From contig NMRB01000211.1 of assembly GCA_002633025.1 (NCBI GenBank), forward strand, positions 211,284 through 275,283: a DNA stretch of 64,000 nt, read 5' to 3'. A program made the translations under genes and the position numbers. Shown piece after piece: positions 22,944 to 35,970 of this stretch. The stretch is from Notospermus geniculatus (lineage: Eukaryota; Nemertea; Pilidiophora; Heteronemertea; Lineidae). The notes beneath the pieces are model-generated. The model was not told where the DNA came from. It saw only the letters and a program-made list of their open reading frames with translations, and made no database searches. Every line of letters begins with the position of its first letter. The stretch's first letter is position 1.

Positions 22944-22947
22944 TAAT

Positions 22948-25570
22948 ATGAATCATCACCGTTCGTCTCGTAACAGCTGTAGGTGGTCGTATAATGTGTC
23001 TGATGACACGCAGGCACCCATGTTTCCAAAATAAATACCGGTAAAAAGATTTTTCTTTCCTCACAGAATGTCCAGTCTTTCAGTCGTGCATAATATGTAA
23101 ACTGTACGGTACTGTATTGTACGGTTTTATTGGTAAAAAAATATAATATTAAAAAAAAATATTGAAAAAAAGGAGTAATATTCCCCAGCTGCGTTAGCAA
23201 AATTGATTTCAACAATGACGTTCTCTACCTCACAATGTAGCATGCACCTCACCGCACATTCATTAGTAGATAGATAATTGTGGTATTTACTCAAGGAAAC
23301 TTCATTCATTGCTTCAAATGTCATGAGCAGCTCTACATGATTTATTCAATAGAAACCAAATGTCAAGTATTCACTATGCGTTCCTTCTGGCTATCGACAG
23401 ATTTATATCTTCTCGCTGTTTATTTTTGTTGGTCAGTACAGAATATAAATGTAGCACACGGAAACGTTAGGATCAAGAATATGACGTTATGGCATTTTTT
23501 TGCCGACGATGTGATTTGAAATGCTTCACTGCATGACAGGCAAAACTGCTAAACGGGGCAGCTACTGCGCGCCAACAAAAGCTCGCATTATTGCCAGTGT
23601 GACGATTGTGGCGAGTTTCTTTCCCAGTGCCAATGTCAGGACCGTACCACGCTACTTGCCTTGGGCATTTGACTCTCTGTGGCAAAACTTCCATTTTTTT
23701 GCATTTTCCGGCCAAAATATGCGTGTCATTGAACAAGACGTTTTTCGGTGACGTCTCAAGGGGAAGAGACAAAAGCCCCTCCGTCTCTATGCTAGGTACG
23801 ACCATGATACATGTAGACTTCCCCCTTGAAATGCCTGGTCAAAGCTTGCACTATAGTCAGTGCGGTTACAGGTACTCCCGATATGATATCATATCTGCGA
23901 CGAGAGTATAGCTATTTGGCCAATCAGCTTCCACTTCCATATCCTCGCCAAATCGGATTATAAGTCTACCTTTCATCCGAAATTCTGCAGTGAAGTTTCC
24001 GATACAGGAGTGAGTTTAATCTCGTTTAGAGCATCAGCCGGCTGTCGAAGACTTTTCTCATCAGGTGGAAAGTAAACTCGCAGTTCCAAGGGAGACATTC
24101 GTCTTGCACAAGGCATCAGCGGTCAATACGGGATGAACTAACGATCACCTATTCAGATGAACAGCAAGTCCCACGTCTACCTGAACGGCAAGGTTCGTCA
24201 ACCAACCTGAAGGTTCAGGATAGACATCTCACCGACATTTAATTCATTGCCTGCTGCAAACACCGTAGGGAGAAGCGACTTTGCTTTTATTTTTGACCAA
24301 TTAAAAGCGATTTGTGATTGTCACTTCGGTTTCCGCGGGCAGTAGGCGTTAAGCTCTCTCACGAACAACCTTACCGCCGGCTGTTAATCCATGTCGGTGG
24401 GGGGAAAACAGCTGCTGGAATATCCATGGCAACTCACCGCGGTATAAATGAAAGTGGCAGTTCCCTTGCTCGGGTGTTGAATCCGATGTGAGGAACGCGA
24501 AACCGTACGAGTTAGTGGACTAGTGCCAAAAAGATCTTCTGACTCGGGGAGGATTCCACCTTAATCGACGGTGACGCCGGTCTCAGTATAACACGGATGA
24601 ACGAAAACCAAATTGCCGTAAAGTTGTTATTCGAGCTGTGTTCGATTCGAATACGTAACAATTTTACACTTCATAATTTGGACGTATCGTGTGTTTATTA
24701 CTCGTGATTGGTTGCTATTGGCGAAAAACATTCTCTTGGCGACTTTCATCGGGTTAAGGACCTAGTGCGGATTTATCGTAATTGTCAGGTTATATTCTTG
24801 GAGTGCGTTGTCAATTCCGTGGTCGGAGTTAATGGTTCGTAAGTAATGCGGCAAGTTAGATATCGGACGCACTTGCTTCCAATAAATGATATTCATTAGG
24901 CGAGGTCCAATTTACCCTCTAGACTTAAAGTGGTCATTTCTGTCTCGTGGCTTTGGGCGTCTTTTGTGCAAATGATCTCTGTCAAAGCTCTCGAAATCTT
25001 GGTGGTGAATTCCCTATCCCTCCCCCCTCATCCGTTATCACAAAAAAATTATAAAAAGAATTTATCATTGAACATTGACTCTTCGACTTTTTGCCTGGCA
25101 TTTCCAAACATATGCTGTTTTCAAGTTGTAGGCCTAATCTCGAGAAGAAAAAAACATATAACGGCAATGGTTTCGTTTTGAAGTCCAACACAACTACATT
25201 AATTTGAGAAGAGGCACTTCACAGTGGCTATTAAAATCATTGCACTAACAACGTTGTAGTCCTAAGGCAACTGCCTCACAAAGTTTTCAAAACTCGACAT
25301 TTATTCGTCAAGTGTAACTGGAACCAGCCTTGGGATAAAATTGTTCAAAGCAACCCATACGTCATTGTTTCTCGGTGTCATTCGTGTTGGCTCCCAAGGG
25401 TCCTGTCAGATTGTCACTCGAAGATTCCATACGTGATTTAATACATTTGAATGCGTTCGTACGTTCACAGTTCTCAGTGGTTCAATCGCTTTGAGGATCA
25501 GTCTTACGTAAAGTGTTTCATCATTGTGAAAACGCCGTATCCGATTGTTTTCTGGGCGCTTCGTGTACGT
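22948..25570. other. Non-coding stretch, possible promoter inside
   Basis: No supported exon. The part from about 23900 to 24900 has no recognisable repeat and contains a TATA-like site (24443). Confidence 0.35.
24443..24450 (+). promoter_or_regulatory. TATA-box-like site
   Basis: CCGCGGTATAAATGAAAG in otherwise non-repetitive sequence. The identical core GGTATAAATGA recurs at 56660. No downstream exon could be tied to it, so promoter function is inferred only. Confidence 0.25.
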
Positions 25571-25970
25571 TTGAACCTCCCTTTGCGGGCACCTTTGTCA
25601 AGGAGTGGCCTCGCCATTATGGCCACCGATTTTCAGTCTCAAAATGGTAATTTTGTTTATCTTTCGCCTCTGAAATCAGGACACCTGTCTGTCAAGGACA
25701 ACATTTCTGCGTCCCACTGTGTTCTTGATAAAGAGATTTCACTCTGATTGCTTTCTGTCGTCTGTGCACTAGTACTTCATGTTACGTTAGAACCTCCCTT
25801 TGCGGGTACCTCTGTCAAGAAGGAGTATCTTCATTTATATGGTTACCGAATTTGAGTCCAAAATGGTAAATTCTATTCATCTTTCACCTCAAAAATCAGG
25901 ACACCTCTCCCCCAAGGACAACATTTCTGAGTCCTATGGGCGTTCCTGATACAGAGGTTTCACTCTGATT
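25571..25970. repeat. 216-bp unit, two tandem diverged copies
   Basis: Both copies read AACCTCCCTTTGCGGG, then CAAAATGGTAA, ATCAGGACACCT, CAAGGACAACATTTCTG and TTTCACTCTGATT (starts 25571 and 25787). A fainter relative with ATCAGGACACCT is at about 36125-36200. Confidence 0.8.
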
Positions 25971-28900
25971 TGTTCTTTGTTGATGGTTGCTTAGTTTAAT
26001 TCTGAACATACAATGTAAGTGATTAATGGAAGGAAATGCACAGCACATGTAATTGCTTAAATGACCGGCAAAGGCTCGGGTCAGCATTCACGTCATTCAA
26101 CACTGTGGTTGAGTTAACATGGTAATGAATACCTTTGAAGAACTAATTTGATAGATTAGGGATAAAACTCTACTCAATGGTATTTTATAGCCATAGATAC
26201 AACGAGAAATGTAATAAATTTGTAACATATGAGGCAGAATTCGATAACCTAAGGCAATCTATCGTGTTTGTACGATGTTGGGATAGTTATTCACGCCGTT
26301 GGCTAAATAGATCACAAAGCCATTTGACAAGCTGTAACAGGAAAAATAAACTAGGATTTCTTTCTCATGGCCCAGTGGAAGGCGGTAAATTGATCGAGTA
26401 CGCGTCGTAGATTGACGTATATGTATATGTTTGATAAATACATGTATACGGTGTGTTGCAGAAGAAATTTACAGGCGAAACTAACTAGCCTACATGTATT
26501 TTTCATGTAAGAAAATTCTGTATCGGGAAACCTAGATTCTTATAGGGTTGCCTGGTTTGGCCTGGACTTTTTCTTCTTTTGGGGGGGGGGCAGCAAGATT
26601 TCAATATTAATAGGTCTTTGTTAGTTGCCTTTCCCGAAGTTAAAAAAGTTCCACTCACGCCTCCCCCTCCCCCAAGGAATGTCTCTTGGGCGAAAAACCA
26701 TTACAGTCCAACATCACTTTTGGCCATTGTCAGGAGTACCTTTTTCGCCGAAGGGCTTGTCTAAGTAATTNGCCAAGAGTTTCACAGTGTGCGTGTCACA
26801 CTGAAACACGGCCACACTGGTGAACGTCACACCTGATTTGCCAACACTCGTGGCCGCCATCTTTGTTTTTATTTTACACGTATGTTTTATAAACTGTAGA
26901 GTGGGCGGTCGGTCTTGAGCAGCACTTTCAACATCAAACATGAGTTAACCTCAACTGACCACGCAATGGAAATGTCGGCGCCACATGAAAAATAAATGAA
27001 ACATGGGAATGAAAGAATAAGAATAATTCATTTGAGAGAGGGGAATGTGCATTTCAGTGAAACACAGTGAAATGTATTTTGAGGCAATGAAAAAGCATGT
27101 GAGTCAGCCAGAGGACTTGACTTGTCGCGTTCCAATAACATGTCCCACGTCGCTGGCGCTGCAGATGTTTTTTATCTTTTGTGATCGTCGGTCAAAAGTT
27201 AAAGCTAAACAATCCGTGGGTGAAGTGAGTGGGTGACGTCAATTTCAAAGCAATGGATGGTGATATCGATAATATAATCGCAGCTGCTTCGGTTTCATGA
27301 TTTGTGTCGTGCATATCCTGAGAATCGACTCCTGTAATCGCACGGCCTGAACAGTCTTCGCCGAGGCATGGCCGTAGTATTTTATATACGTCAAAAAGTG
27401 ACAAAAATAGTACCCAAGCGTCCATTAAAGTGAGATCACCTAATACTTAGGGAGGAGAATGAAGAATTTATTGTTCTCAACGAGCTGTTTCCTCTTAAGT
27501 GGCGATGTAACGGTAATGGTGCATGTGTAGCTACGAGGGAATTTCATTGCTCATTGCGGCAACAAGCAACAAGCATTGCGCCGTGTGCGACGAAAAGCAA
27601 CGTATGCTTCTTGCGTAATTCATGAAAAGAGCAATGAAAGCCAAATATGTTTGGTCTGAGCGACTTACGGGGTGAGTTGCGCACAACCAAGACGTGAGGT
27701 ACGCGTAAGTTACGCGTAACTAACGCGAAGACGTAGGGATGTCAATTGTGACCTGTACTGAACTGTTACCATCATTACCATTCCTAGTATGAAAAGGCAA
27801 CAGCCCCCTCGTCAGTAAACAACCATTAATTTTGGAGATAAAATTATGAATAAATACAATATTGATTGCTTTGTAAAAGTCGCCCGGAAACAAATTTTGG
27901 GCTCGATCGGCTCACCAGGGTAAAATTGCGGCCCTTTTAAAGCTTTTTTGACCCATTTTCGGGGAAAACAAGTAATTTAACCCCACAAGGAGTGGCTGGA
28001 CCCCCGCCCAATGGGGCCGCCTTTGTAGCACGATCGAATGGCAAACGTGCCAAGTTAAAAGATTACAAAAAATCTGAAGGTGGTGCCGTGGGGGACCTAA
28101 TCCCATTTCGGGCGGATTTCGGAGATTATTTGTGACACACAGATTTAATTTGTCATTTATCACCATTCCTTTTAGGACCCTACATGTTTCAGGGGTAGAT
28201 CTCTAGAGGGTTAACCGTTGTTAGACCCTATCAACCCTGTGTATTACCTGCCTAAATCAACCCCAGGCCTCAAAATGTCAGCTGAGCGCCAGGACCATGG
28301 GCCTCTTGTTCATCATGTAAGTGCTGTAGTGCTAGCAAACTTTCCCAACCCGTGTTTGCACAACACGAATCGACGGCTATGGTACAAAAAATGTAGCTCT
28401 CGTGAACGTATGACCTTAACGTTTCAATTTGATTTGATTTGAATAGAAATCTCGACAGTTTCCGTGCATTTCCGACCGTGAAATGAACATGCTCATCAAT
28501 TAAGAATGTCTGCAGTGATCCCAACTGTAATTGGACTCAAATCCGTCCACTCGGAAACTGGAGATAAAATCACACGACCAATGGACCGGAGATAACTGAA
28601 TGATGTATTGTGATAGTAACTGATATGAGAATGTCTTCTGATATAGCTATCCGCCATAATTTCACTCCCATTAACAGGAGGAGGCAGCTGAACTTGTTGA
28701 TTTAGACGCGGTGACTGAAAGTGATTTGTCAAATTCTTGCAATTTCATGGACACTAAGTGACGCTTTTCTCGAGATTTGATGGAGGCGTTGGTAACGTGT
28801 CAATCAACTCATAGAAGAGAAGGAAGAACACTTGATGTTATCTTCCTTCTAGACTGCCGCTTCAAACAGAATTTCAACTACCTAGATCTGCCCTTCAATG

Positions 28901-29030
28901 CCCATAAGGCTGCGGTACACTACTGTAATCTATGCAATAAGTGGCCGCGGCGGGAAACCGAATTCACGCGAGATCACTGCACATGTAGACTACATAAAAC
29001 TACACGGTACCCGGACATACCGGAAACAAT
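25971..29030. other. Non-coding stretch with one assembly ambiguity
   Basis: No supported gene. A poly-G run lies at 26580-26590 and a single N at 26771. The frame on the minus strand at 27912-28166 is open but shows no splice signals or recognised domain. Confidence 0.3.
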
Positions 29031-29153
29031 GGCTCATATGAATAATAAAGACTAGCAAATGCTTTACCTTCAGATTTGTACAGCAAAGCCTCGTGCATTT
29101 GTATTGCAAAATTCAAGTAAAAGCATTTACTAATCTTTATTCATATATGACCC
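29031..29153. mobile_element. MITE family M3, copy 1
   Basis: GGCTCATATGAATAATAAAG at the left and GACCC ending at 29153, with ATTTACTAATCTTTATTCAT as the right arm. The interior matches 30491-30608 in inverted orientation (CAGATTTGTACAGCA, TTTGTATTGCA). Confidence 0.8.
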
Positions 29154-29410
29154 AATAGCTTCACGGTCGCGAACCCTGTGTGAAGCCTACATGTATGTTA
29201 ACCGGCGTGTCCCGATACAGTGTATCCATGTACACGTACTTCTGTGTAATCGCAGCCTTCCTTGGGATCGTCGCTGAGTGAAGTAATAATCATAATCTAC
29301 AGTAGGCCTACAGTGTATATCCTGTACATGGAAATATGGCTGTTACCTCAATTAGCCATCTACCCACTGTAACGAGGGGAGACGCTGGCTTTTACATTGG
29401 AAGGTAGATA

Positions 29411-29640
29411 AAGTCTGGCAACATCTATCTTTGACCTAATGGAATGCGGAAGCTAGGAAATTGATAGTTGGATTTTCCACGGACCTTTAATCACACGCGG
29501 CTATTGAATGACCGGTGGACAACGCGAACAATCGGGGAACTACCACAAGTGATCGACAGGCATGATTATAAACCGCAAAGCTCTGTCACATTACATGACT
29601 TCCGCATTCCATTAGGTCGAAGATAGATGTTGCCAGACTT
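29411..29640. mobile_element. TA-flanked MITE with about 42-bp terminal inverted repeats
   Basis: AAGTCTGGCAACATCTATCT begins at 29411 after TA, and the reverse complement of the right end (29599-29640, followed by TA) matches it with one mismatch over about 42 bp, through GACCTAATGGAATGCGGAAG. 230 bp, no coding frame. TA duplication and long TIRs fit a Tc1/mariner-type non-autonomous element, by inference. One end recurs at 19128-19218. Confidence 0.85.
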
Positions 29641-30490
29641 TACACTGTTCACAAAATACTGTTGAATCACATTGATATACATTACAATGTACATGTACAT
29701 GTACATGTGTAATTCATGTAATTCACTCATGCAATACGTCAAATTATTTTTCGTCTCAAATGGAGCGTAATGTTGCTCGTCACTTCAGTCACTGTAGCAA
29801 AGCGAGAGACTTATGCGTTATTCATATTCAGAAAGTTTGCAGTGTCGCTACACCAATTGATTCTAACTCGTCAAAGTAAATATTTGAAATATCTCAGCGG
29901 AAGCTGTGTCTACATTAGGCCTATTTTTCCAAATCGATCAGCGTGCTTAACAAATATCATTTGCATCCAGTGAGCAAGTTCATTATTCAATTCTTCTTGT
30001 CCTATTAATTAAACCAAAGGCCGCGCACCTATTTTATTTTATCAATAATATAAAAACAATATTGGACGCTATAGAAAATGTGGGTCGGGATTTCCGCCCA
30101 ACCCTAGTTCATCCTGGTAACGGCATGTTTGCTCAGAGAATACATGTACATAGGATTCTCTTCAGCAAATTCCATGTATACAGTCGTAACTAAGTAACAA
30201 AATGCACAAAGTAATAAGGATTGTCTATTGCATTTTCAGTAACATTATAATACGTGGATACAAATATCACTCGCTTTGTAACAGAGTGGTGTATATCCAA
30301 CGGAAGTAAATTATTTTCACAGATGTTTTATGAAATCCTACTCGTCAACGCAGTAAATTCACTGAATTTATTCCTTTGTTGGTACTGTTTACAGCCACCA
30401 TCCTCAAATATAACGAACTATAGGAAGGTCGTAAGTGCCAATTGATAGCAAACTTCGCAAGTGAGGTAGTATACTAGTAGCTGAGATAAT
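29641..30490. other. Non-coding stretch
   Basis: AT-rich, with a short (ACATGT)n-like run at about 29690-29710. No supported gene. Confidence 0.35.
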
Positions 30491-30608
30491 AGGTCATATG
30501 AATAAAGACCAGCAAATGCTTTTACTTGAATTGTGCAATACAAATACATTAGGCAATGCTGTACAAATCTGAAATAAAAGCATTTGCTTGTCTTTATTCA
30601 TATGACCC
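30491..30608. mobile_element. MITE family M3, copy 2
   Basis: AGGTCATATGAATAAAGACC ... its near-exact reverse complement ending CATATGACCC. Inverted relative to the copy at 29031-29153, 1.4 kb away. Confidence 0.85.
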
Positions 30609-31145
30609 AATGTTGAAAGTGTAGTCGTAGTGAAAAATATATTGTTTTGCTGAAAATGTGACTTCCGACCTTGACTTCTTAAGGGGGCGATGGGATTACT
30701 GCACAATGGTCAACTCAGTCCGAAAATCAACTATAATAAAAATCCCGATTAGCCTTCATCCGCCTGACCTTGTTTTTAATCATCACGATTAATATTTGAC
30801 GAAGACCACTTGGATCCATACCATGCGATTAGATATCGAGAATCTATATCATGTCACACAGGGGTCATGCAACAATTGCTATTTACATGCTATACTTCAG
30901 CGCTATACGGTTCTTCTAATCACTAGTCGACACGGATAATCGACCAACGTCACGCCATGCATTGGTTTAAGAGAAAATCATCAGTCACCAGTCATATGAA
31001 ACGACAAAGGCTTCTCAGTATTGTCATAGTATGCTAGACTGATTACAATAATTAATCTCTACAGTAATTTCTATTAGACTCGCCACAAGCACTTTTTTCT
31101 AATAACAACATACATGTAGTTTATTCAGCACTAAACTTAAAGAAC

Positions 31146-31256
31146 AGGGCCGATATTCATAAAACTACTTAAGTCTAAGTGTGATACTTATCTTTTGTGT
31201 TGAACAAAGGATGAATGTCACACTTAGACTAAAGTGGTTTTATGAATATCGGCCCT
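31146..31256. mobile_element. GGGCC hairpin, subfamily H1, copy 1
   Basis: GGGCCGATATTCATAAAACT mirrors AGTGGTTTTATGAATATCGG at the right. The inner arms carry AGTCTAAGTGTGA / TCACACTTAGACT. Sister copies with the same arms: 53388-53496 and 54703-54809. Confidence 0.85.
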
Positions 31257-31370
31257 GGGCCGTGTTTCATGAAGTCACTTTAAGCTAATGGTACTTTAAC
31301 CGAATGGTAAATGCATCGAGTTAATGGGACCATTACATGTATCTTAAAGTCACTTTATGAAACAGGCCCC
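31257..31370. mobile_element. Second GGGCC hairpin abutting the first
   Basis: GGGCCGTGTTTCATGAAGTC ... AAGTCACTTTATGAAACAGG CCC. It follows 31256 with no spacer, but its stem sequence is unrelated to its neighbour. Confidence 0.8.
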
Positions 31371-32619
31371 TGTACATGAAGAACAGATCAACAGGCTAAA
31401 AGCCATGGGTTGGTACCCTTGACATGAAAATAAATTGAACTGAAAATTCGAAGGTGGTATGGTAGGCCTACATAAATGAAGTGCAGGAGTACAGATGAAT
31501 TTGATGGATTCAGCTTTGGGAGTGGCATACAAATCAGAAATCACTTGTGGTAATAACTGCAATAATTGCAGCTACTGGACTAGTCGGGTCCATTAATAGG
31601 CTACTATTACTGTTCAACAGTAATAAACTGGCGAACACGTACCGTAAATAAGTACCTCGTTATATCTCCATCAGTGGGGATGTCTCCAATTTGTAAACCT
31701 GCAAAATGACACCATACGACATGCACCGTCAACAAAGTAGTTTGCTGGAAATGACCCCACTTGAATAGGACCATACATAAGGTCCACAGTTAGTTGATTT
31801 GTGACGGCCAGCCCAGTCCTATTCCTACCAACTGGGGACACAGAGCCATGTACACGTATTTCATGGGTGTCCCAATTTCTGCAGTATAGAAAGGACACGA
31901 GATTGATGTTTAGACTCAACTCAGAGTACATGTACTGCAAGATTCTCGTACGACGTTACAATTGTACAATTCCCTCAGCACAGCTTTTTAGCCCTGGGGA
32001 AAGTTCCTCAGCAGGTAGAACCCAATGCTCATTTGCTCTCACCGGGGAGCTACTCCTTGAACTCATGATTAAGCCTTTGATCAACGTATCAATGTATATT
32101 CAGTGTCAACACCAAAACGACTTTGTTGTGCTTGAAGATCGATTGAATCGTGAGCTATGTGTTCTCAAACAGACCGTATACACTGACCCATCCAGAGAGA
32201 AAGAGCAAATCAAGGACACCGGCCACCTCGTATTGACATACACTGTTTACATGACATGGGCAAGAGAGCGAGTGCACACAGAACCAACACGTGCATGAAT
32301 TCCTCATCATCATTGGCAACTCATTGTAAACATCAAGATGATTCATTTGTCTTGAACCTGTCGGATTGGAATGCCTCGAACATCGTCATTTGTTACTATC
32401 ATTTGCAGTACAATTGAACTGGAGTAGGCCTAATAAAGATGGGACTACGCCGATGCCCTCGCTCAGAGCTTGTACATGTTGGTGCTTGTCTAGTAACAGC
32501 AAATATCGTGACACGGAAAATCGAGGCCAACCGAGTCGATTGATGGGTTAAATCTTTCTTCAAGAGTTCCATCTTGATGGAAGCCGAACTTCGAGGCGAA
32601 ATGCACGCAATACAATTTT
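31371..32619. other. No supported gene; contains a long open frame
   Basis: The plus-strand frame 31801-32298 (165 codons) is long, but it has no recognised domain and competes with an open minus frame (31671-31940). It is treated as chance. Confidence 0.3.
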
Positions 32620-33145
32620 TTTACTTCTTCCTTCAGGCTACTAAGTATTTCAAATTTGAGAAATCGCGTGACTACTTAATAAGAAAGAATATTTTCCTGC
32701 ACCAAATTGGAACAGTAACTTCTTGCAAAAATATGATACTGTTGTACACCTGAAAATAAAAAAAGAGACGAATTGCTGCTTCTTATTATTTCATTCCACC
32801 CAGCATCATGGAATAGATGCAAATTTTTGCCTGGCTCTTCGGGGTATATATATGAGAAATCGTGCGACCATTAACAGAAAAATTGTAACATTCCTCTACC
32901 AAAGTAGATAAAAACTCCAGGCAAAAATGTGACATTACAGTATAATATTTTTTTTAGACAAAAGTACAATGTTTGCCTACAAATCCATTTACACCTACCG
33001 GTCCACGAAATAGATGCAAATTTTTACTCCTCGCATCAGGAGGCTGGAGACTGAGTTACTGCATGACAACTAGTCGGAAAAATCGTAATGTTCCTATCCC
33101 AAGTAGAACAGAAACTCCTGACAATAATATTTTTTCTTCTTATCA
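32620..33145. repeat. About 197-bp tandem repeat, 2.5 diverged copies
   Basis: GATGCAAATTTTT occurs at 32816 and 33013. The phrase CCAAAGTAGA-(A)-ACTCC-G-CAAAAAT appears in related forms at about 32702, 32897 and 33097, giving a period of 196-200 bp. Unit length is close to one nucleosome repeat. Confidence 0.7.
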
Positions 33146-33853
33146 ACGATTCATGACTACAGTACTGTATTAACGAGCCAATCATTCCCTTGGTAGAGAG
33201 ATTTTCCACAGCAAAGCGGTAACCAACGAGGGTTGTCGAGTGCTTGAACCCTTAGAACCTACTCGACATCCGTCCGCCATGTGGTTAATTTACTTAATCA
33301 TCAACTGATTAGCTGTATCACTGCGGGCGAACGGAGTTAAGTCTGTTTTGCATGACGAAATGTGTAAGTGCAGTGCTGCACCAAGATCTAGTGGTCGGAG
33401 AAAGGGTAGATTGTGGCACTGAGCGTTTGTGATTTTTTTTGTGAAGTTTAATGGCTTCGTTCTGTAAGGGGCACGTCGAGTATACGCCCAGTTTGTTTAG
33501 CTGACAGTCGGCACTTTTAGCTTTTAATTAAATGTGAACAAACATTCCGAATGTTCTTGTTGATCCGTACGGATCGTGAGTGGCGTTTAGGCAGGTGCCG
33601 TTTTAGAACGAAAGATTCCCCTCCTACCGGTCAGAATGATCACAGTTCGGCGCAGAATGAGGAGCAGCGTTCTAATGGTTTTTGAACAGATACATGTAGT
33701 CGTGTGTAAAATGCATAAAATGCTTTACCCACACCGTCAAATTTTTGATCAAATTTTCTGAATGTGCTGGATAAGGGGCCTATACACATAGATTGCTCAT
33801 GTATGAAAGCCATGAGCCCGAGTAGAATATTCGGAAAATTTGTTCAAATAATA
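33146..33853. other. Non-coding stretch
   Basis: No supported feature. Confidence 0.35.
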
Positions 33854-34003
33854 GGGAGGTTTCGAAATCAAACGATAAACGTAAATGTTAACGACAACTT
33901 TATTTTTGTACCGAAAATGCAATGCAAAATCTGGTTAATGTGTAGTGTGAAATATAACGTTGTCGTAAAGTTTTGGTTTATCTTTTGATTTCGAAACCTC
34001 CCC
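33854..34003. mobile_element. MITE family M1, copy 3
   Basis: GGGAGGTTTCGAAATCAAAC ... GATTTCGAAACCTCCCC with target duplication AATA at 33850-33853 and 34004-34007. Internally it is the inverted form of 22794-22943. Confidence 0.9.
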
Positions 34004-34630
34004 AATATTTCAGTGTGCGAAACGGCTTCACAAAAATATCTCCTTAGATATGTGTACACTACTTGTATGACCCGATGCATCATCCAATATCATTATGAAC
34101 TTTAATAGGAAGGCGAGTACATTCATTCTGTAATGACGATTGTACACATTACTCTTATTTGATTTGTACGCACATTAACTTTCAATTCTCAATAATGTAT
34201 TAAGCTTTGGAATTTCATCACGTTAATGTAGCCGTTGGCTCTCTCTCGGATATCGAAAAGCGCAATTTTAGCAAAATCCTGCAAGATCTGTTCATGCCGT
34301 TTTAATATTTTCAATCATGGATGTGATTAGTTGGTGTACCTCTAGGCAAGGAAGGATAATCGTATCAGTGTTGTGTAGAAGAATGCCAGGAGCTTGTGAT
34401 TTTATATGTACGCTGAAATCAGCGAGTAATTTGCAACCAGTAGTCTTATATTACTAATGAATAATGCAACAGATATGAGAAATATTATCCCCTGGACGAA
34501 TTTTAGTTCTGTGTACATAAAAATCTCAACGGATCCTGAGGTCACCATGAATAATCAACCTCAGCATGCGTAGTAAGTTCATGGTCATCTATCTTGCATT
34601 CAGTGGAAAACAGCAGTACGTGACGAACAG

Positions 34631-35124
34631 TCATCACTTGCTTTTAGTGTTACATGTGCACGCCAGCCAATAGCGTTACCCGTTACATGTACGTAACGCA
34701 CAGCTTCATAGCGTTACATTTACACATTACATCAGGCAACGGCGTTCCCTGTAACGTAACCAATAGTTATCATTCCTTCACAGTGTTACACTTACACGCC
34801 AACCAATAGCATAACGACAAACCATCATTTCCTTTATTACACGTGCACACCATCAGCCAATAGCGTTCCACGTAACATGAAGAATAGTTCATTTTGCTCA
34901 GTATTTCACTTGCACACCAGCCAATAACGTTCCCCGCAACGTCATAAACAGTCATCACTTCCTTTAATTACGCTTGCACATCATCGCTTGCACATCATCA
35001 GCCAATAGCGTTCTACGTAACATGAAGAATTCTTATCATTTTCTCCTTGTTTGACTTGCACACCAGCCAATAGCGTTCCCCGTAACATCACGGCCAGTCA
35101 TTATTTCCTTTATTACACTTGCTG
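34631..35124. repeat. About 64-bp CCAAT-box minisatellite, about seven copies
   Basis: CAGCCAATAGCGTTCC-type sites occur with CCAAT at 34667, 34760, 34803, 34857, 34921, 35002 and 35067. Between them the unit reads CGTAACATGAAGAAT, TCATTTCCTTTATTACAC and TTGCACACCAG. Each copy carries a CCAAT box in the same orientation. Confidence 0.85.
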
Positions 35125-35687
35125 TGGGAACATTTTCACGCCTTACTAGAAATTCATTGATTCCTCTCACAGATTAATTCGGTTGTCCCACGGAGGCTCT
35201 CGCCGAATCACTTTACATGTACCAGTTGTATCGATGTCAATGATATACTCTCGGCAATCAATGTTAGTAGATATTGCCGTTTACCTAAAGGTATCCGCGG
35301 ACCTGTTGTTACGGGTCTTGGGATATTTTATCCAGTCTCAGCTGCCGAGTAAGCGTGGCTAACGTCCCCAATAGGTTATCAGATTATAGGTCCTCTTGTT
35401 GGGGTATAATGCTGATTTAGGGCCGTTGAATTCTGGGCAATGTGTCTGCGTGTCGCAATAGATTTAGAAAATGACCCATGATGGTCTGATTACTGGAGGT
35501 CTTGATAGATAAAAGAAATCGATGGTTATCTGATGTACTTTGTTGGTACAATGTTGAGGTCCTCTGATGAGTTGCACCTGAAAGAAAGCATAAGAGCAAC
35601 AGAAAAAAAGTTATCTCGAAATTATGAGGTAATTTTCGAAATTATGGCCCAGGAGTAATTTTTTGTGGCAATACATGTAATTTTTAA

Positions 35688-35966
35688 AGGACCACAGTAT
35701 TGCTTCCCAATCCTGCGTTACACGTACCCGCGTTAAGGGGGAGACCTCTATTAACGACTTGGTAAACTACCGCATGCAACTAGTCTCGCGCAGTCAGCCG
35801 TTTCGTTCCGCAGTACTGCTACACAAACTTGTTCGATCCCAGCGGCTGGGTGACCGAGACTGTAATCATACATTCTCCAACACTGGGGCGAAAGGCATAA
35901 CTACAGTATTGGAGCATGGTGCCGGTGGCGCCGGCTGTCGACAGAAAGATGCAATTCAGTGGTCCT
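35688..35966. mobile_element. TTAA-flanked MITE
   Basis: TTAA (35684-35687) then AGGACCACAGTATTGCTTC. The right end, reverse complemented, is AGGACCACTGAATTGCATC (16 of 19 match), followed by TTAA (35967-35970). 279 bp, non-coding. The TTAA duplication is characteristic of piggyBac-type transposition, by inference. Its first 88 bp recur at 11432-11519. Confidence 0.85.
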
Positions 35967-35970
35967 TTAA

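Noticed and set aside
31801-32298. 165-codon plus-strand frame
   Set aside because: Longest forward frame, but about one of this size is expected by chance in 64 kb; no domain, no splice sites, and a competing minus frame.
34631-35124. CRISPR-like array
   Set aside because: Repeats are diverged and run together without unique spacers, and the window is eukaryotic.
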